This document shows, in pieces, positions 8,618 to 16,782 of a stretch of DNA of 36,813 bases. A program made the position numbers and the translations under genes. The DNA is from Nocardia carnea NBRC 14403. GTDB lineage: Bacteria > Actinomycetota > Actinomycetes > Mycobacteriales > Mycobacteriaceae. The stretch's first letter is position 1, and each line of letters starts with the position of its first letter. The notes under the pieces were generated by a model. It was not told the origin of the DNA. It saw nothing but the letters and a program-made list of their open reading frames with translations, and did no database searches. The stretch spans positions 1-36,813 of the forward strand of contig NZ_BAFV01000030.1 in NCBI RefSeq assembly GCF_000308515.1. The letters are read 5' to 3'.

Positions 8618-9481
8618 ATGGCAGATTCGTCGTTCAGCGCGCCGGACGCCGGCCGCCCCCCGGCCGGGGTCGATACCTCGCGGGCCGGTATCGCCCGCGT
8701 CTACGATGCCAGCCTCGGCGGCAAAGACAATTTCGAGGCCGACCGCCAGGCGCTCGACGCAGTCCTGGAGATCGCGCCCGGTATGTGCGCGGTTTCGCGC
8801 CGGAACCGGGCCTGGCTGCGCCGGGTGCTGCGGTACCTGGCCGGGGTCGTCGGTGTGGAGCAATTCCTGGATGCCGGTGCCGGACTGCCCACCGTGAGCA
8901 ATACTCACGACATCGCCCAGCTGGTGAATCCGTGGGCGCGGGTAGTCTACCTGGACAACGATCCCATGGTCAGCGCGCACGGCCGGGTGCTGCTGGAAAC
9001 CAACGAGGACACCGTCTACCTCCACGGCGACCTCACCGATCCCGCGGTGCTCGGGCCGGACTCGTCGGTCTGGCGCTACCTGGACCAGGACCGGCCGGTC
9101 GCGGTGGTCCTGGGCTCCGTCCTGCACCACCTGCCCGATTCCGCGGATCCCGCGGGCATCGTGGCCCGGGTGGTGGAGGCGCTGAGTCCGGGGTCGTATG
9201 TGGCGATTACGCATTTCTGGGATCCGGGCGAGGATTCCCCGGATCATGAGCTCGCGCGTGAGGTGGAGCGGCGTTTCGTGGAGAAGGGTCTGGGTTCGGG
9301 CTGGTACCGCACCCGCGCGGAGATCGAATCCTATTTCGCGGGGCTGGAATTGATCGATCCGGGCGTGGTGCCGCTCGACGAGTGGTGGCCGTCGGGGCCG
9401 GTGCGTCCGCCGGAGACCACCGAGGAGCGGTTGATCCTGGGCGGGGTGGGTCGTAAGAGCGGGCTCTTGGCGGTGCAGTAG
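8618..9481 (+). CDS. SAM-dependent methyltransferase, SAV2177/DUF574 family
   Basis: 287-residue protein with the family signature ARVYDASLGGKDNFEADR near residues 26-43. The SAM-binding motif I is FLDAGAGLPT near residue 83, and acidic VVYLDNDP is motif II. The family is abundant in Streptomyces, Nocardia and Frankia, but its substrates are mostly unknown; secondary-metabolite roles are often suggested. The start is the ATG at 8618, with a GAGAG purine run about six bases upstream. The in-frame extension back to 8453 crosses the inverted repeats and is unlikely to be coding. The gene is divergent from the nucleotidyltransferase. Confidence 0.92.
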   Translation: MADSSFSAPDAGRPPAGVDTSRAGIARVYDASLGGKDNFEADRQALDAVLEIAPGMCAVSRRNRAWLRRVLRYLAGVVGVEQFLDAGAGLPTVSNTHDIAQLVNPWARVVYLDNDPMVSAHGRVLLETNEDTVYLHGDLTDPAVLGPDSSVWRYLDQDRPVAVVLGSVLHHLPDSADPAGIVARVVEALSPGSYVAITHFWDPGEDSPDHELAREVERRFVEKGLGSGWYRTRAEIESYFAGLELIDPGVVPLDEWWPSGPVRPPETTEERLILGGVGRKSGLLAVQ

Positions 9482-9499
9482 ACACCGTGCGGTAACAGT

Positions 9500-9518
9500 A
9501 TTCTCTTGATTGGAGAAT
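9500..9518. promoter_or_regulatory. Inverted repeat ATTCTC-N7-GAGAAT, possible operator
   Basis: Perfect six-base arms (9500-9505 and 9513-9518) lie in an unusually AT-rich patch between the methyltransferase stop and the SDR start. A TATACT hexamer follows at 9524-9529 and could be the -10 of the SDR promoter. There is no T-run, so it is less likely to be a terminator. The regulator is unknown. Confidence 0.35.
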
Positions 9519-9610
9519 TGTCTTATACTTCCGCTGGACCGGCTGTCCGGCGGAAGGCGACGGAGCGCGACCCCGGACGGCACCGCACCCGCCGGAACTG
9601 GATAGATGCC

Positions 9611-10657
9611 GTGATCTCGTCGAACCAACCATGGACAGTGGCCGAGGCGCCCGATCAGTCGGGCCGTACCGCAGTGGTGACCGGATCGAACACCGGTATC
9701 GGCCTGGAGGTGGCGCGCGGGCTGGCTCGCCGTGGCGCGCGCGTGATCCTCGCCTGCCGCAACGACACCGCGGCCGCGCAAGCCAAGCGCGATATCGAGG
9801 ATTCGGTTCCGGGGGCCGATATCCGCACCACACATATCGATATCGGTAGCCTCGCCTCCATTGCCGATTGTGCGCGCCGCCTGCACACCGAACTGCCCCG
9901 GCTCGACCTACTGATCAACAATGCCGGTGTCGTCACCGGTACCCGGACATTGACCGTCGACGGTTTCGAAAGTGATTTCGGGATCAACTTTCTCGGCCAT
10001 TTCGCGCTCACCGCGCAACTGATCGATCTGATGACTGCCGCCCCCGCCGCACGGGTGGTCAGTGTCGGTAGTCTCAGTCATGGTCGCGGCAACGCCGAAC
10101 TGGACTTCGACGATCTGCAGTCCGAGCACAGTTTCGGCCGTCTCGTCACCTATTCGCGGTCGAAAATGGCCGCCACGACGTTCATGGTGGAGTTGCAGCG
10201 CCGGTTCGCGGCCGCCGGTGCGCCGGCCCTGTCGGTCGGCGCCCACCCCGGCGGCGTGCGGTCGACCATTCTGCGGGAACAGAGCATCGTTGCCCGGATC
10301 GCCTACAGCGGCATCGTGATGACCCTGGCCCGCCTGTTCACCCAGACGCCGGAACAGGGCGCACAGCCGATTCTGCGGGCCGCCCTCGACCCCACGGTCG
10401 AGGGCGCCGGCTTCTTCGGCCCCGCACACCGCGGCGGGCTGGTCGGCCCCCCGATCGCCGTGCCCGCCGCGCCGTCGGCACACGACCCCGAAATCGGCCG
10501 CCGGCTGTGGGCGGTGGCCGAAGAACTGACCGGCGTGGAATTCACCCTCGGCACAACTACTCCGGCGACGCCGAGCGATAGCCCGGCCGCCCGGCATATC
10601 GAATCATCCGTGGGGGAAGCGGCCGGCGAAGGCCCGGCGCTGGATCGGAGCCGATAA
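9611..10657 (+). CDS. SDR family oxidoreductase (retinol-dehydrogenase/WWOX-like)
   Basis: 348-residue short-chain dehydrogenase. The cofactor loop TGSNTGIG is near residues 24-31, then ILACRN at the NADP-type second strand, LLINNAG, the catalytic Ser in SVGSLSHG, and YSRSKMA (YxxxK). The ACRN arginine and the long C-terminal segment place it with the retinol-dehydrogenase-like SDRs that usually prefer NADP(H) and lipophilic alcohols or ketones. The start is a GTG at 9611 by protein similarity; its ribosome site is weak. An in-frame TTG at 9506 would extend it through a putative promoter, so I rejected that start. It ends facing the thioesterase gene. Confidence 0.88.
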   Translation: MISSNQPWTVAEAPDQSGRTAVVTGSNTGIGLEVARGLARRGARVILACRNDTAAAQAKRDIEDSVPGADIRTTHIDIGSLASIADCARRLHTELPRLDLLINNAGVVTGTRTLTVDGFESDFGINFLGHFALTAQLIDLMTAAPAARVVSVGSLSHGRGNAELDFDDLQSEHSFGRLVTYSRSKMAATTFMVELQRRFAAAGAPALSVGAHPGGVRSTILREQSIVARIAYSGIVMTLARLFTQTPEQGAQPILRAALDPTVEGAGFFGPAHRGGLVGPPIAVPAAPSAHDPEIGRRLWAVAEELTGVEFTLGTTTPATPSDSPAARHIESSVGEAAGEGPALDRSR

Positions 10658-10697
10658 CCGCACGGCCCCGATGCGGGCCTCGGCGACATCGATACGA

Positions 10698-10716
10698 TGC
10701 GGCCGGGCGGGCCGCA
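10698..10716. terminator. Hairpin between convergent genes
   Basis: Stem TGCGGCC/GGCCGCA with a five-base loop lies 41 bases after the SDR stop, inside the 192-bp gap between two convergent genes. There is no clear T-tract, as is common for actinobacterial terminators. Confidence 0.4.
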
Positions 10717-10849
10717 GGACATACGCCGGTAAGCCGGCCCCGGTCGGCGTTCGACCGAGGCCGAGGGCGGGCCGGCGCGGCTGCTGTGCCGGTCACCGTC
10801 ACCCGGACCGCAGCCGCGCTGTGTACAGCCGCCGGGGATCACCGTGGAC

Positions 10850-11722
10850 TCAACGGCGGCGGATCAGGCCTTCCTGCATGGTGGTCGCGCACAACCGCCC
10901 GGACCGGTCGAGGATTTCGCCGTGGGCGAGCCCGCGGCCACCGCCGGCCCAGCGGCCGTACTGGTCGTGCAGGAACCAGTCGTCGGCCCGCAGCGGCGCG
11001 TGGAACCAGATGGAGTGGTTGACGGTCGCCACCTGGAGATCGCGGTCGCCGAGTTCGTCGCCGTGCGGGCCGGTGGCCGCCGAAAGCAACAGCAGATCAC
11101 TCAGATACATCAGACAGGCTGCCTGCTCGAGCGGCGCATCGGGAAGCGGTGCCCGTGTTCGCAACCACACCCGTTGCCGAGCTGGGGCCACTTCGCCGCG
11201 CATAGCCTGCGCGCGGGCCGGTGGTTCTGGGAACCTGGCCTCGATACCGAGTGCGTCGAGGAAGAAGGAGGTCCATTTCAGGGCCTCGGGAAAGCCGGCG
11301 AAAGCCGTGGCGATATCGGGTAGTTCCTCGGGTCCGGGGGCGTCGAGAGTGGCGACCTGATGTTCGAGACCTTCCTCCGGCCGGTGGAAGGAGGCGAGCA
11401 TCGTGAAGATCACCCGGTCGTTCTGGAGCGCCTCGACCCGCCGGGTGGAGAACGAACCGCCGTCGCGCACCGGTTCGACCACGAATTCGGTGGGAACGGT
11501 GGTGTCGCCGGGGAGCAGGAAATTGGTTTGCGCGGAATGGATCGGCCGGTCCGCGGGAGCGGTACGGCCCGCGGCCAATACGGCTTGACCCGCGACTTCC
11601 CCGCCATAGCTGCGCTGCCCGGGCCCGTCGTGGGTGCGTCCGCGGAACCGGTATTCGCCCAGGCGTTCGAGAGTGAGGCGGTCGGCCACCGATTCCGCGG
11701 GCCGCACGGTTTCCGGGCTCAT
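10850..11722 (-). CDS. tesB: Acyl-CoA thioesterase II (TesB family)
   Basis: 290-residue double hot-dog thioesterase. The first domain has the SYGGEVAGQAVLAA helix near residue 39 and the FLLPGD strand; the second has YLSDLLLL, holding the family's catalytic Asp near residue 210, then NHSIWFHAP and the C-terminal RGLAHGEILDRSGRLCAT-QEG motif. It hydrolyses acyl-CoA to free fatty acid and CoA in the cytoplasm. The start is the ATG at 11722, with GGAGG five bases upstream. Neighbouring SDRs suggest acyl-CoA or lipid metabolism, but a 215-bp gap and a terminator hairpin separate it from the upstream SDR. Confidence 0.93.
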   Translation of the reverse strand: MSPETVRPAESVADRLTLERLGEYRFRGRTHDGPGQRSYGGEVAGQAVLAAGRTAPADRPIHSAQTNFLLPGDTTVPTEFVVEPVRDGGSFSTRRVEALQNDRVIFTMLASFHRPEEGLEHQVATLDAPGPEELPDIATAFAGFPEALKWTSFFLDALGIEARFPEPPARAQAMRGEVAPARQRVWLRTRAPLPDAPLEQAACLMYLSDLLLLSAATGPHGDELGDRDLQVATVNHSIWFHAPLRADDWFLHDQYGRWAGGGRGLAHGEILDRSGRLCATTMQEGLIRRR

Positions 11723-11897
11723 GGCAACCTCCAGTGGTGCGCGGCCATGAGCCGCGGTGTTCGAGCGGGCGTATCGTGCCGCCGTTCCGGTCCGGCGTAC
11801 GTACTGCGGCAGGGTTCGGCCCCCCGGTGCCGCGCTTATGCGCCGGGAAACATTATGGTGCGCGGTTTCCTTCGGTGCGCGCTGCCCCGGACGGCCG

Positions 11898-11926
11898 CGC
11901 CGCGGACGGCGGGGTCGTCCGCGGCG
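11898..11926 (-). terminator. Hairpin terminator after the SDR at 11938-12699
   Basis: Ten-base perfect arms CGCCGCGGAC/GTCCGCGGCG with a nine-base loop start 12 bases beyond the SDR stop codon on the minus strand. The strong GC stem and the position fit an intrinsic terminator without a U-tract. Confidence 0.55.
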
Positions 11927-11937
11927 GGTTCATCGAT

Positions 11938-12699
11938 TCACTTGGGCGCGAAGCGCATACCGGCGTCCAGGCGCAGGCACTGGCCGTTGAGCATGGGGTT
12001 GTCGACGATGGAGCAGGCCAGCTTCGCGTATTCCTCCGGCCGGCCCATCCGCTTCGGGAAGGCGTTGCCCGCGACCAGCGGTGTCACCATTTCTTCCGGT
12101 ACACCGGCCAGGATGCCGGTATCGAACAGGGATGGCGCGATGGCCAGCACCCGGACCCCGACCGAACCCAGATCGCGGGCCATGGTCAGCGCCATACCGG
12201 CGATACCGGCCTTGGCGGCCGTGTAGGCGACCTGCCCGATCTGGCCCTCGAACGCCGCGATGGAGGCGGTGTTGACGATGACACCGCGCTCGCCGTCGGC
12301 GTTCGGCTCGCCCTGGCTCATATGCCAGGCCTGCAAACGGTTGAGGTTGAAGGTGGAGACCAGGTTCAGGTTGATGATCTGCTGGAACGATTCCAGATCG
12401 TGCGGCCCGGTCTTGGACAACGTGCGCTTGGCGATACCGCCACCGGCGGTGTTGACCGCGATATCGAGCCCGCCGAGCTGTTCCACCGCCTCGGCGAGTA
12501 CCGATTCGACGCCGGCGTGATCGGTGACATCGGCTTCGAAGAAGGAACCGCCGAGGTCGGCCGCGACCTTGCTGCCCTCACTGGCGGTGCGGTCGACGAC
12601 GACAACTTTCGCGCCGCGGGCGGCGAGCAGTTCGGCACTTGCCCGGCCCATTCCGGAGGCGCCTCCGACGACGACTGCACGTGCTCCCTGAATCTCCAT
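11938..12699 (-). CDS. SDR family oxidoreductase (type-II 3-hydroxyacyl-CoA dehydrogenase-like)
   Basis: 253-residue classical SDR. The cofactor loop is GGASGMGRA near residues 12-20, an acidic VVVDR at strand 2 indicates NAD preference, NTAGG replaces NNAG, Ser lies in NTASIAAFEGQ, and YTAAK is the YxxxK. The sequence pattern (ASIAAFEGQIGQVAY, LGSVGVRVLAIAPSLFDT) is that of HSD10-like 3-hydroxy-2-methylbutyryl/3-hydroxyacyl-CoA dehydrogenases, so fatty-acid or branched-chain beta-oxidation is likely. The start is the ATG at 12699, with a short-spaced AGGA. A terminator hairpin follows it. Confidence 0.9.
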   Translation of the reverse strand: MEIQGARAVVVGGASGMGRASAELLAARGAKVVVVDRTASEGSKVAADLGGSFFEADVTDHAGVESVLAEAVEQLGGLDIAVNTAGGGIAKRTLSKTGPHDLESFQQIINLNLVSTFNLNRLQAWHMSQGEPNADGERGVIVNTASIAAFEGQIGQVAYTAAKAGIAGMALTMARDLGSVGVRVLAIAPSLFDTGILAGVPEEMVTPLVAGNAFPKRMGRPEEYAKLACSIVDNPMLNGQCLRLDAGMRFAPK

Positions 12700-12827
12700 A
12701 TTTCCTGTCCTTCTCGGTGTACGGCACAGACCATCGATGCCGATGGGGCCTGGTTACGTTATATCCGTCGAGGGAGCCCGCACCCAAGTGTTTCGCAGAA
12801 GTATCGGTGAAAGCGCTGATCAACCGC

Positions 12828-13916
12828 TCAGCCGCGGGGTGCGGTGTCGAGTGGATATCTGGCCGCGGCGCGGGCCCGGTCGCCGTAGTGGAAACAGGTC
12901 ACCAGATCGTCGGCGACCTGGATCAGCAGATCGCGACCCTCCACCGCCCCGACCCATTCCGCCGGCAGCGTCGACAGTCCGTGCCCGGCGCCGAGGAGAT
13001 TGCCGGCCACGGCGCCGGTGGAATCGGAATCACCGGAATGATTCACCGCGGCCAGCAGCGCACCCCGCACATCGCCGGTGTCCTGCGCGGACACGGCGCA
13101 GTAGACGGCCACCGCGAGACATTCCTCGGCGATCCAGCCTTCCCCGGCCCGTGCCACACCTTCCGCGGACCCCGGATCCGAATCGGCCAGCGATACCGCG
13201 AGCTCGAGCGCGTCGATCGTTTCCTGCGCGCCGGTGAACGTGCGCAGCAGCGCCACGACCTCGCGCACCGCCGTGCGTAATTCCATTCCCCGGATCGAGT
13301 GGTCGATGAGCGCCGCGAACGCGCCGGCGGCCAGGTAGCCGGTGGGATGACCGTGAGTCAGCTGGCCGCATCGGGCCGCGAGGTCGAAGGCGGCGGCCGG
13401 ACCCGAACCGGTCAATCCGAACGGCGCCGAACGCATCACCGTCCCGCATCCCTTGGAATGGGAGTTCACCGGGCCTTCCGTGCCGAGCGGCCGCGGCGGC
13501 AGCAGCCCCGCGGATTGCCGCCGCAGCCCCGTCATACAGGCATTACCGGGTGCCCGGACCGCATAGAGGAACCGCTGAGCCGCCAGCCACCCGTCGGGGT
13601 CGGGTGCCGGGCTGGGTGACTGCTGAGTGTTCAACCAGCGCAGATAGGCGCGGTGCAGGGCGGGGAGGGCGTCGCTACCGGGCGGGCACCGCAGCAGGCC
13701 CTCGGCGGTGAACAGCGTCATCTGTGTGTCGTCGGTGATCGCCGCCGGTGCCCCGGGCTCGGGCCCGGGCAGGAACCCGGTGACACCCGGTTCGCCGTAC
13801 CGGCGCAGGATTTCGGTCCGGGACAGGAATTCGATCGGCCATCCGAGAGCATCCCCGACAGCACCTCCCACCAGGGTTCCACGAACCTTGTCGACGAGGA
13901 TCTCGTAGTCGCGCAC
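12828..13916 (-). CDS. ADP-ribosylglycohydrolase family protein (DraG-like)
   Basis: 362-residue macro-type ADP-ribosyl hydrolase of the DraG/ARH family. It begins with GTLVGGAVGDALGWPIEF, has the metal-binding ITDDTQMTLFTAEGL near residue 60, GCGTVMRSAPFG in the middle, and HSGDSDSTGAVAGNLLGA near residue 295; together these supply the family's two-magnesium site. It would remove ADP-ribose from a protein or small molecule. No ADP-ribosyltransferase and no nitrogenase genes are nearby, so the target is unknown. The start is the GTG at 13916, with GGAAGGA nine bases upstream; the in-frame extension to 14201 is Arg-rich and unlike the family. Confidence 0.92.
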   Translation of the reverse strand: MRDYEILVDKVRGTLVGGAVGDALGWPIEFLSRTEILRRYGEPGVTGFLPGPEPGAPAAITDDTQMTLFTAEGLLRCPPGSDALPALHRAYLRWLNTQQSPSPAPDPDGWLAAQRFLYAVRAPGNACMTGLRRQSAGLLPPRPLGTEGPVNSHSKGCGTVMRSAPFGLTGSGPAAAFDLAARCGQLTHGHPTGYLAAGAFAALIDHSIRGMELRTAVREVVALLRTFTGAQETIDALELAVSLADSDPGSAEGVARAGEGWIAEECLAVAVYCAVSAQDTGDVRGALLAAVNHSGDSDSTGAVAGNLLGAGHGLSTLPAEWVGAVEGRDLLIQVADDLVTCFHYGDRARAAARYPLDTAPRG

Positions 13917-14091
13917 GATCGCCGATCCTTCCAGCCCCGCGATTACGGGCCAACATATTTCGGTGCGGTGATACCACTCGCTACTCGCGGCGCCGGTGCA
14001 GGTGTTCGCGGCCGAGTTGCCGAGCGGAACCGCCCGCGGCGCGGCCCGGCGCTGGTGCGAGATACCGGGCATCGCCGCGCGGCGGGCTCGT

Positions 14092-15318
14092 TTACGCCGT
14101 GGCCTGCAGGTGGTGTGCGGACATCCCGACATCCGCCGGCCCCGAACCCACGAGCATTTTCTTGAACGCCGCCTGTTCCCGTAGTCCACGTTCCTCGGCA
14201 CGCTGCCGGGCGGCCGGGCTGACCCGGGTGGTCGCGCTGCGTGCGAGGTTGACCGGGATGCGCACCATCGGATACCACGGCGGCATATACGGCCACAGGC
14301 CGAGCTTGCGCATGGCGCCCGGCCCGAGGTACATGCTGGAGATCGACAGATGCTGGGCGCGCGCGATCCGGCCGCGCAACCACGGCAGATTCGGATAGTT
14401 CCAGGTGAGCGGGTCGTTGGCCATCGGCAGGGCGAGCTGACGCGTGGTTTCGTCGGGATTCGTGATGGCTGTCATGGTGTGGTAGAGAATTCGGACGCTG
14501 TCGCGGAATCCGGTCGGCAGCCATTCGTCCGCAACGCCCATCAGCCGGCCCACGTAGCGGGCGAGGTGGGCCGCGGCCTCCCGGTCCTCGCGGGATGGCA
14601 CGATACCCATTACCAGGCCGCCGACGAACGGCGCGATGAGCGCGCCCACCAGGGTCGCGGCCATATCCGTCTGGTTGATCGGCACACCCCATGCGCGCTG
14701 GTCCCAGTCGGGCATGGCGCCCACGTGCCGGCGGACCAGCGAATGGACGAACCGCACATGCAGGGTGGAACGGTAACCGGGTTCGAACTTGCCCATACCG
14801 TTCTGGACGTCGAGGGCCCACTGCATCGTCTCGGCGAACCGCTGGGCGGGCCCTTTCTCGAGCGCGCCGGTGCGCAGCAGCGTCTTGTTGAATCCGGACG
14901 CCAGGTACCCGCCGAGGAAGGATACGTCGCGCGCCAGATACAGCCCGTCGTAGCCGCCGCGGCGCAGGACCTGTTCGCCGCGGCGCAGCATGTCCTCGTC
15001 CAGCCAGTCCGGGGGAGTTTCGACGGTGGTGAAGAACTCGCGCAGCGGCTGCGGTGCGTCGGTGACCGAGTCGATACCGCCCGCCACGGCCTGTTCGAAC
15101 AGTGGCCGGGTATCGGCCATCCCGGTGCGGATCATCCAGTCGACCAGGTCGTCCATCGCCCGGTCGCCGATCAGTAGCGATTCGCCCATGGCCGCCCAGC
15201 GCTGTGCGTCCGGTGCGCCGATACCCATCAGCATGGCGAACGGTTTCAACCCGGGCACAGGGACCGGACCGGACGGGTGTCGGGTGGGGATTTCGGCACC
15301 CGTGTCTGAAGAAGCCAT
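14092..15318 (-). CDS. Oxygenase MpaB / latex-clearing-protein family (DUF2236)
   Basis: 408-residue protein of the DUF2236 family, which includes the fungal MpaB oxygenase that cleaves a farnesyl chain and bacterial rubber oxygenase Lcp. Visible hallmarks are a helical N-terminal half, LARDVSFLGGYLASG, and the RFVHSLVRRHVG block near residue 195, whose His would be the heme axial ligand candidate, followed by WGVPINQTDMAATLVGA. There is no signal peptide, so it is cytoplasmic or membrane-associated. The ATG at 15318 lies exactly six bases after a TACATT -10 box, with no Shine-Dalgarno, predicting a leaderless mRNA. It is divergent from an HpnE-like flavoprotein and a TetR gene. Confidence 0.88.
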   Translation of the reverse strand: MASSDTGAEIPTRHPSGPVPVPGLKPFAMLMGIGAPDAQRWAAMGESLLIGDRAMDDLVDWMIRTGMADTRPLFEQAVAGGIDSVTDAPQPLREFFTTVETPPDWLDEDMLRRGEQVLRRGGYDGLYLARDVSFLGGYLASGFNKTLLRTGALEKGPAQRFAETMQWALDVQNGMGKFEPGYRSTLHVRFVHSLVRRHVGAMPDWDQRAWGVPINQTDMAATLVGALIAPFVGGLVMGIVPSREDREAAAHLARYVGRLMGVADEWLPTGFRDSVRILYHTMTAITNPDETTRQLALPMANDPLTWNYPNLPWLRGRIARAQHLSISSMYLGPGAMRKLGLWPYMPPWYPMVRIPVNLARSATTRVSPAARQRAEERGLREQAAFKKMLVGSGPADVGMSAHHLQATA

Positions 15319-15353
15319 GAAACGAATGTATTGAGTGCGTTACATTGTGTCAA
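15318..15353 (-). promoter_or_regulatory. Sigma-70-type promoter for the MpaB-family gene (leaderless)
   Basis: On the minus strand, TTGACA (15353-15348) is followed after exactly 17 bases by TACATT (15330-15325). The ATG begins six bases later at 15318, where transcription would start. This is a near-consensus housekeeping promoter giving an mRNA that begins at the start codon. Confidence 0.75.
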
Positions 15354-15355
15354 TG
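15325..15355. promoter_or_regulatory. Nested inverted repeats in the divergent control region
   Basis: AATGTA-N10-TACATT (15325-15346) covers the -10 box of the MpaB-family promoter. CATTG-TGT-CAATG (15343-15355) covers its -35 box. A bound dimer would block the oxygenase promoter. The TetR gene at 16783 is the obvious candidate regulator, but this is inference. Confidence 0.55.
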
Positions 15356-15384
15356 ATGGGGTCTACGGTGAGACGGAGTGCAAC

Positions 15385-16773
15385 ATGAACGATTCCCGCC
15401 GATACGTCGTGATCGGGGGCGGGCTGGCCGGGCTCGCCGCGGCGGTATGGCTGGCCGAGGCCGGTAAGCAGGTGACGCTGCTCGAACGCCGCGCCCGGCT
15501 CGGCGGGCGTACCCAGGCGATGCAGGTCCCCGAGATCGGGGATGTTCCCGACAACGGCCAGCATGTGGTGGCCAGCGGCTACCGCAGCCTGTTCCGGTAC
15601 CTGGAGAGTGTGGGTACGCGCGACTGTGTGGAGTTCCCGGGTGGCGGCACATTGCGCTGGCCGGGTGGCCGGGCGGTCCGTTTGCATACTTCGGGTCCGG
15701 GAGCTGTGCGCACACTGCTGGGTGCCCACCCCGACGCCGGCCCGCTGGACCGGCTGCGGGCATTGCGGGCCACTGTCCGCCTCGGCCGGCAGGCGCTGTT
15801 CCAGCCCGCGGATCTGGCCGATATCACCACCGAGCAATGGTTCGAACGCGTCGGTATGCCCGCGAAGGCCCGGGAAGCCCTGTGGGATTGGCTGGCCCTG
15901 GGGATCGCCGCCGAACCGGTGCAGCGCGAATCGGCGAAGGTGTTCGCCGATGTACTGGCCACCGGTATCCGGATCGGTGTACGGGATCGGGCCGGTGTCA
16001 CCATCGGCTACCCGACGGTCGATCTGGATACGCTCTACATCACCGGCGCCGAACGGGTTTTCCAGAAATGCGGCGTGGACGTCCGGTACCGGTCGGTCGC
16101 CCGCAAGATCGTCGTCACCGACGGTCTGGTGACCGGTGTGCAGCTGGTCGACGGTACCGAGATCGCCGCCGATGCCGTGGTGTGCGCGGTCCCCAATTCG
16201 CGGATCCACGGCCTCCTCGACGATCTGCCCGAGCACGCCGAAATCTATGCCGCCGCGGACAAACTGGGGGTTACCCCGATCGTCAGCACCAACCTGTACC
16301 TGGATCGCCCGCTGGGTACGAAATCGGCGATGGAGGCCCTGATCGGCGGCACCGGTGTGATCGACGAGGTCTTCGACCGCCAGCGTATGCATCGGCGCAC
16401 CCCGGACGGCTCCTGGCTGTACTGCCTCACGACCAGTGGCGCCTACGAGCAGATCCACAAGAGCAACGACGAGATCGTCACCGAGCAGCTGGCGTTGATC
16501 CGCCGCTACTATCCGGAGGCGCAGGCGGCGAAGCTGGTGCACGCCCAGGTCGTCAAAATGCCCAAGGCCACCTTCTCGCAGGCCGTCGGCACCTCCGGTT
16601 TACGTCCGGATCAGCGGACCTCGGTACCGAATCTGATGCTGGCCGGGGATTGGACCCGCACCGATTGGTCGGCCACGATGGAGAGCGCCGCGCAGAGTGC
16701 GGAGCGGGCCGTGCAGGCGCTACTCGCCCATACCCTGCACGAGGACCGGGACACAATGCAACGCGGACTATAA
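15385..16773 (+). CDS. FAD-dependent oxidoreductase, hydroxysqualene dehydroxylase (HpnE)-like
   Basis: 462-residue flavin amine-oxidase/phytoene-desaturase fold. The dinucleotide loop GGGLAGLAAAVWLAEAG and the ERR-LGGR continuation open the protein. DNGQHV near residue 56 and the C-terminal LAGDWTRTDWSATMESAAQSAERA are the marks of HpnE-like proteins. HpnE removes the hydroxyl from hydroxysqualene to give squalene in hopanoid synthesis, but no hpnC/hpnD or cyclase lies nearby, so another isoprenoid or carotenoid substrate is possible. The start is the ATG at 15385, with GGAG six bases upstream. It is followed after nine bases by a TetR gene and is divergent from an MpaB-family oxygenase. Confidence 0.88.
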   Translation: MNDSRRYVVIGGGLAGLAAAVWLAEAGKQVTLLERRARLGGRTQAMQVPEIGDVPDNGQHVVASGYRSLFRYLESVGTRDCVEFPGGGTLRWPGGRAVRLHTSGPGAVRTLLGAHPDAGPLDRLRALRATVRLGRQALFQPADLADITTEQWFERVGMPAKAREALWDWLALGIAAEPVQRESAKVFADVLATGIRIGVRDRAGVTIGYPTVDLDTLYITGAERVFQKCGVDVRYRSVARKIVVTDGLVTGVQLVDGTEIAADAVVCAVPNSRIHGLLDDLPEHAEIYAAADKLGVTPIVSTNLYLDRPLGTKSAMEALIGGTGVIDEVFDRQRMHRRTPDGSWLYCLTTSGAYEQIHKSNDEIVTEQLALIRRYYPEAQAAKLVHAQVVKMPKATFSQAVGTSGLRPDQRTSVPNLMLAGDWTRTDWSATMESAAQSAERAVQALLAHTLHEDRDTMQRGL

Positions 16774-16782
16774 TTCCGCTAC

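Noticed and set aside
12828..15318. Defence island involving ADP-ribosylation
   Set aside because: The ADP-ribosylglycohydrolase is flanked by metabolic genes; no nuclease, helicase or transferase is nearby.
15340..16542. 400-residue frame antisense to the HpnE-like gene
   Set aside because: The HpnE-like frame has full motif support; the antisense frame has none.
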